Notes under the pieces: generated by a model
The model's input: the letters and a program-made list of their open reading frames with translations, nothing else
The model's database searches: none
What the model was told of the DNA's origin: nothing
Shown here: one piece after another, positions 6,477 to 9,144 of the stretch
How the letters are laid out: the number at the start of each line of letters is the position of its first letter
Position numbering within the stretch: position 1 is the first letter of the stretch
Position numbers and translations under genes: made by a program
Origin: Paracoccaceae bacterium
Lineage (GTDB): Bacteria > Pseudomonadota > Alphaproteobacteria > Rhodobacterales > Rhodobacteraceae
Direction: 5' to 3'
DNA: 9,144 nucleotides
NCBI GenBank assembly: GCA_026982255.1
Contig: JALSHL010000284.1
Span: 1-9,144 of the forward strand

Positions 6477-6495
6477 AAACTCTTTGCCGACTGCG

Positions 6496-7074
6496 CTAAA
6501 TTAGCAACACCTGCGTTCCGACTTCGGTCAGGTCATACAGGTCGGCGATATTCTCGTTATACAGACCGATGCAGCCGTTCGAGGACTGCCGCCCGATCTT
6601 GCGCGTGTCGTTGGTGCCGTGAATCCGGTAATAGGTCCAGCTCAGATAAAGCGCATGCGTGCCCAGCGGATTTTCAGGACCCGGCGCGATATAGGGCGGG
6701 TATTCCGGGTTACGGATCAGCATCTGCGGCGTCGGGCGCCAGTCGGGGCCGACTTTCTTGCGCACGATTTTCGTGCGGCCCAGACGGGTCAACTCCGGCG
6801 TCAGCGGCACGGAAGTCGGATAGATACGGTGAACCGATTCATCCTCGGACCAGTAATTCAGGGTCCGGCGCGTGGTATCGACCAGAATGGCCCCCTTGCG
6901 CAGGTTGGCAAAATAGTCGCGCCAGTCATGCGAAACATAGTTGTTCACACGGATTTCCACGGTATCCGGCGTATCGGACTGCGCGCGAAGGATGTTCGGC
7001 GCCGCCACACCGAAGGCCGTTGCACTCGCGGCAAACTGGCGACGGGTCAGCTTGTATTTGTCGAACTTCTTCAT
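6496..7074 (-). CDS. L,D-transpeptidase (YkuD/ErfK family), Tat-exported
   Basis: A 192-residue exported enzyme of the family that makes 3-3 cross-links in peptidoglycan or attaches proteins to it. The N-terminus has a twin-arginine signal (TRRQFAAS, Arg11-Arg12, then AFGVAAPNILRA). The YkuD domain covers about residues 60-192. The active-site block reads IHGTN (His152) then SSNGCIGLYNENI, with catalytic Cys168 at exactly the spacing of E. coli YbiS. In the usual SHGCIR motif the His is Asn166 and the Arg is Gly170 here; catalytic Cys and the upstream His are kept, so activity is plausible. ATG 7074 is chosen because the Tat motif follows it and GGAG (7087-7084) is nine bases upstream; an in-frame extension to 7140 is polar and unlikely. 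It faces the CAP lipoprotein gene divergently across 161 bases. Confidence 0.9.
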   Translation of the reverse strand: MKKFDKYKLTRRQFAASATAFGVAAPNILRAQSDTPDTVEIRVNNYVSHDWRDYFANLRKGAILVDTTRRTLNYWSEDESVHRIYPTSVPLTPELTRLGRTKIVRKKVGPDWRPTPQMLIRNPEYPPYIAPGPENPLGTHALYLSWTYYRIHGTNDTRKIGRQSSNGCIGLYNENIADLYDLTEVGTQVLLI

Positions 7075-7177
7075 GGAATCGGACTCCGGATATGAAACTT
7101 GCTGCACACTATGATATTCCTGTATTTGTTGGCAATTCACATAAAGTTCAATATCTCCGCAAGCGAAAGCCTGCCAT

Positions 7178-7206
7178 TTGAATCCCCGACTGCTACGGTG
7201 TAGACA
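7178..7206 (+). promoter_or_regulatory. possible promoter of the CAP lipoprotein gene
   Basis: TTGAAT (7178-7183) and TAGACA (7201-7206) are 17 bases apart, in the divergent gap between the transpeptidase and CAP genes. The -10 matches only three of six bases, so this is a weak candidate. No convincing promoter was found for the opposite direction. Confidence 0.2.
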
Positions 7207-7235
7207 GAATCAGTATTCCTGCTGGAGAAAACCCG

Positions 7236-7778
7236 ATGTTCCGATTTGTTGCCCTGTTGCTTGCCGTAACCTTCACCCTGTCCGCCTGCGAGGTTGCAAC
7301 CGTCTCGACCGGCGGCATTTACGAGGGCAATGCCGAATCCGGTGCCATCGCCAATTTCGATGCCGGTGCCATCCGGTTGCGCCAGATGGACGCGGTCAAT
7401 GCCCTGCGGCTGGAAAAGGGCCTGCAGGAGCTGCAACTCTCGGCCGAGCTGAACGCCGCTGCCGACACCCACGCCCGGGACATGGCCGCACAGCAGCGCG
7501 CCTGGGATTTCGGCTCCGACGGATCCTCGCCCCAATCGCGGGCCGAGCGGGCCGGATTTACCGGCATTGTCACCGGAGAGAACGTGGCCGAGACCTTCAA
7601 GGGCGAATTCTTCGTATTGCAGGCCTGGCTGGAAAACCCGCTGTCGCGCGCCGCGATTCTGGAGCCGGACGCCACGCACCTCGGCTTCGGCTGGTATCAG
7701 GAACCGAACGGCAAGCTCTGGTGGGTGCAGGTTCTGGGACAGGCCGAGGCGCCGATGGTTACGGCGTTATCAGAATAG
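7236..7778 (+). CDS. CAP-domain (SCP/PR1-like) lipoprotein
   Basis: A 180-residue lipoprotein: signal peptide with lipobox TLSAC (Cys18), a short linker, then a CAP domain from about residue 48 to 170. Landmarks are NALRLEKGLQELQLSAELN, ADTHARDMA (His79), GSDGSSPQSRAERAGF, the GENVAE block (Glu115) and FGWYQEPNGKLWWVQVLG. The two conserved His of the CAP cavity are changed: the first falls at Asp91/Phe92, and the HR of the usual SPGHRANIL is Ser137-Arg138 in NPLSRAAIL. Glu115 remains, so the classical metal site is incomplete and the protein may be a binding rather than enzymatic member. Function of bacterial CAP proteins is mostly unknown. Start ATG 7236 has GGAG (7224-7227) eight bases upstream. 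Its 3' end overlaps the convergent transpeptidase gene by 20 bases. Confidence 0.88.
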   Translation: MFRFVALLLAVTFTLSACEVATVSTGGIYEGNAESGAIANFDAGAIRLRQMDAVNALRLEKGLQELQLSAELNAAADTHARDMAAQQRAWDFGSDGSSPQSRAERAGFTGIVTGENVAETFKGEFFVLQAWLENPLSRAAILEPDATHLGFGWYQEPNGKLWWVQVLGQAEAPMVTALSE

Positions 7779-8274
7779 GGGTGCCATCGGGCACCATCGC
7801 CCAGATTTCCTCGATCTCCCTGTCGCTGACGGCGATGCAGCCGGCGGTCCAGTCCCGTTTGAACCGGTCGGCAAAACGGGTCGGGCCGCCGTGGATAAAA
7901 ATATCCCCGCCCGGGCTGACCCCCTGCTTGCGCGCAAAGGCCACGTCCTGCGCGTTGGGATAGGAAATCCCGAGGCTCAGGTGATAGGCGCTCTCGGGGT
8001 TGCGCCGGTTGATGGTATAGGCCCCCTCGGGGGTGCGCCCGTCGCCCTCGCGCCATTTGTGCCCGACCGGCGAAAACCCCAGATCGACCTTGTAGATACG
8101 CAGCGGCTCGCGGTTTTTATACAGCACCAGCTTGCGGCTGGATTTGAACAGCACCACCAGATCGGCCTGCACATCCGCGACCCTGCGCACCGGCGGCGAG
8201 TTGGCCGCGACCGGCCCTGCCGCGGCGACAGCCAGCGTCAGGCCGGCGTATTTCAGGAAATACCGTCGCTCCAT
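7759..8274 (-). CDS. second L,D-transpeptidase family protein (YkuD), Tat-exported
   Basis: A 171-residue exported YkuD-domain protein, of a different subfamily from the one at 6496. It opens with a Tat-type signal (MERRYFLKYAG, with RRxFLK) and a likely cleavage near PVAA. Residues about 36-170 form the YkuD domain: GDGRTPEGAYTI (substrate-side strand), HLSLGISYPNAQD, IFIHGGP with His128, and DWTAGCIAVSDREIEEIW with catalytic Cys146. The SHGC-type motif is TAGC here, as in the DWTxGCIA branch of the family that includes E. coli YafK/DpaA, which cleaves rather than makes peptidoglycan attachments; whether this protein forms or hydrolyses bonds is open. The start at 8274 is four bases after the rlmN stop, with GGGGA (8288-8284) inside the end of rlmN, so the two form an operon. 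In-frame extension to 8418 would lie within rlmN and is rejected. Confidence 0.9.
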   Translation of the reverse strand: MERRYFLKYAGLTLAVAAAGPVAANSPPVRRVADVQADLVVLFKSSRKLVLYKNREPLRIYKVDLGFSPVGHKWREGDGRTPEGAYTINRRNPESAYHLSLGISYPNAQDVAFARKQGVSPGGDIFIHGGPTRFADRFKRDWTAGCIAVSDREIEEIWAMVPDGTPILITP

Positions 8275-8278
8275 ATCG

Positions 8279-9144
8279 CTAAATCCCCGCGTCCGCCTCG
8301 ATCTGCTTGCGGGATTTGCGGGCGCGTTCGGTTTCGGACTTGAGCTGCCCGCAGGCGGCCATGATATCCTCGCCGCGCGGACGCCGGATCGGGCTGGCAT
8401 ATCCGGCGGCATTGACAATATCCCCGAAAGCCTCGATCCGGTCCCAGTCGGAACGTTCGTAGGGCGAGCCGGGCCACGGGTTGAACGGGATCAGGTTAAT
8501 CTTGGCCGGAATGCCCGAGATCAGCTTCACCAGCCGCCGCGCATCCTCGTCTGAATCGTTCACGCCCTTCAGCATGACATATTCAAAGGTGATGCGCTCG
8601 GAATTCGACAGGCGGGGGTAGGCGCGCAAAGCCTCCAGAAGGGTTTCGATGTTCCATTTCCTGTTGATCGGCACCAGCTTGTCGCGCACCTCGTCCGTGG
8701 TCGCATGGAAACTAATGGCGAGCAGGCAGCCGATTTCCGCACCCGCGCGGGCAATTTCCGGCACCACGCCCGAGGTGGACAGGGTGATGCGGCGGCGCGA
8801 CAGGGAAATCCCCTCGTTATCCATCACGATTTTCATGGCATCGCGCACGTTGTCGAAATTGTAGAGCGGTTCGCCCATTCCCATCAGCACGACGTTGGAG
8901 AGCATCCGCTTCTCGTTGATCACATTGCCCCATTCGCCGAGGTCGTCCCGCACGATCAGGATTTGCGAGACGATCTCCCCCGCGGTCAGGTTGCGCACCA
9001 GTTTTTGCGTGCCGGTATGGCAGAAGGTGCAGTTCAGCGTGCAGCCGACCTGCGAGGAAACGCAGAGCGTGCCGCGGTTGCTCTCGGGGATATAGACCGC
9101 CTCGACCTCGTGCCCGCCGGCGATGCGCAGCAGGTATTTGCGGG
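8279..9144 (-). CDS. rlmN: RlmN, dual-specificity 23S rRNA A2503 / tRNA A37 C2-methyltransferase, 5' partial
   Basis: A cytoplasmic radical-SAM enzyme that methylates C2 of adenosine 2503 in 23S rRNA and A37 in some tRNAs. The 287 visible residues are the C-terminal three quarters; the start lies beyond base 9144 (the family is usually about 370-400 aa). The [4Fe-4S] motif CTLNCTFC has its cysteines at visible residues 34, 38 and 41, followed by HTGTQKLVRNLT. LMGMGEPLYNFDNV is the SAM-binding GxGEP motif, and IPFNPWPGSPYERS, RGEDIMAACGQL follow; Cys264 in AACGQL is the residue that carries the transient methyl group in RlmN. A GTG at 8998 lies inside the domain, after the iron-sulfur motif, and is not the start. 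The gene is directly upstream of, and probably co-transcribed with, the transpeptidase gene ending at 7759. Confidence 0.97.
   Translation of the reverse strand, partial: RKYLLRIAGGHEVEAVYIPESNRGTLCVSSQVGCTLNCTFCHTGTQKLVRNLTAGEIVSQILIVRDDLGEWGNVINEKRMLSNVVLMGMGEPLYNFDNVRDAMKIVMDNEGISLSRRRITLSTSGVVPEIARAGAEIGCLLAISFHATTDEVRDKLVPINRKWNIETLLEALRAYPRLSNSERITFEYVMLKGVNDSDEDARRLVKLISGIPAKINLIPFNPWPGSPYERSDWDRIEAFGDIVNAAGYASPIRRPRGEDIMAACGQLKSETERARKSRKQIEADAGI

Noticed and set aside
7178..7963. 261-codon plus-strand frame overlapping the CAP gene
   Set aside because: Cys/Arg-rich shadow, no signal peptide or ribosome site, and it crosses the stop of the CAP gene into antisense of the transpeptidase.
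8996..8998. GTG as the start of rlmN
   Set aside because: The frame stays open to the window edge and the essential CxxxCxxC cluster motif lies upstream of this codon.
1..9144. CRISPR array, tRNA/rRNA, insertion sequence or phage remnant
   Set aside because: No regularly spaced repeats, no tRNA-like cloverleaf I could recognise, no transposase or integrase motif, and no marked change in base composition along the window.

Overview
The window looks like ordinary chromosomal DNA of an alphaproteobacterium, most likely of the Rhodobacterales (Roseobacter/Paracoccus-like). The evidence is high GC with strong GC3 bias, a YjbH/YjbF envelope pair, two Tat-exported L,D-transpeptidases, a CAP-domain lipoprotein with the 'WDFGSDGSSP' block I associate with roseobacters, and a PdhR-like FCD regulator. 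The taxonomic call is inference from protein character; no rRNA or tRNA gene is present. I see no insertion sequence, phage gene, CRISPR array or obvious transfer boundary.

Layout, left part, plus strand: the 3' part of an Ada-type AraC/O6-alkylguanine-DNA methyltransferase fusion (1-737); an OmpA-family glycine-zipper lipoprotein (856-1494) closed by a good intrinsic terminator; a PdhR-like GntR/FCD regulator (1608-2381) with an inverted-repeat operator just upstream, whose stop overlaps the start of an atypical SDR protein (2378-3241); then a two-gene unit for a YjbH outer-membrane protein (3365-5383) and a YjbF lipoprotein (5380-6060), also overlapping by ATGA.

Right part, mostly minus strand: a tiny secreted or membrane protein (6168-6362) with a strong terminator between it and yjbF; a Tat-exported L,D-transpeptidase (6496-7074); a divergent CAP-domain lipoprotein on the plus strand (7236-7778); a second, different Tat-exported L,D-transpeptidase (7759-8274) whose tail overlaps the CAP gene; and rlmN (8279-beyond 9144), which is directly upstream of that second transpeptidase in one operon.

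Functionally, seven of the ten genes encode exported or envelope proteins (peptidoglycan-binding OmpA lipoprotein, YjbH/YjbF export pair, small membrane protein, two peptidoglycan cross-linking or anchoring enzymes, CAP lipoprotein). The others are DNA repair (Ada), carbon-metabolism regulation (PdhR-like) with its coupled SDR, and ribosome modification (RlmN). I did not find a convincing new multi-gene system. The points most worth a second look are the 64-residue protein with a Gly-rich/hydrophobic tail, the peptidoglycan-enzyme cluster with non-canonical active sites, and the operator ahead of the regulator.
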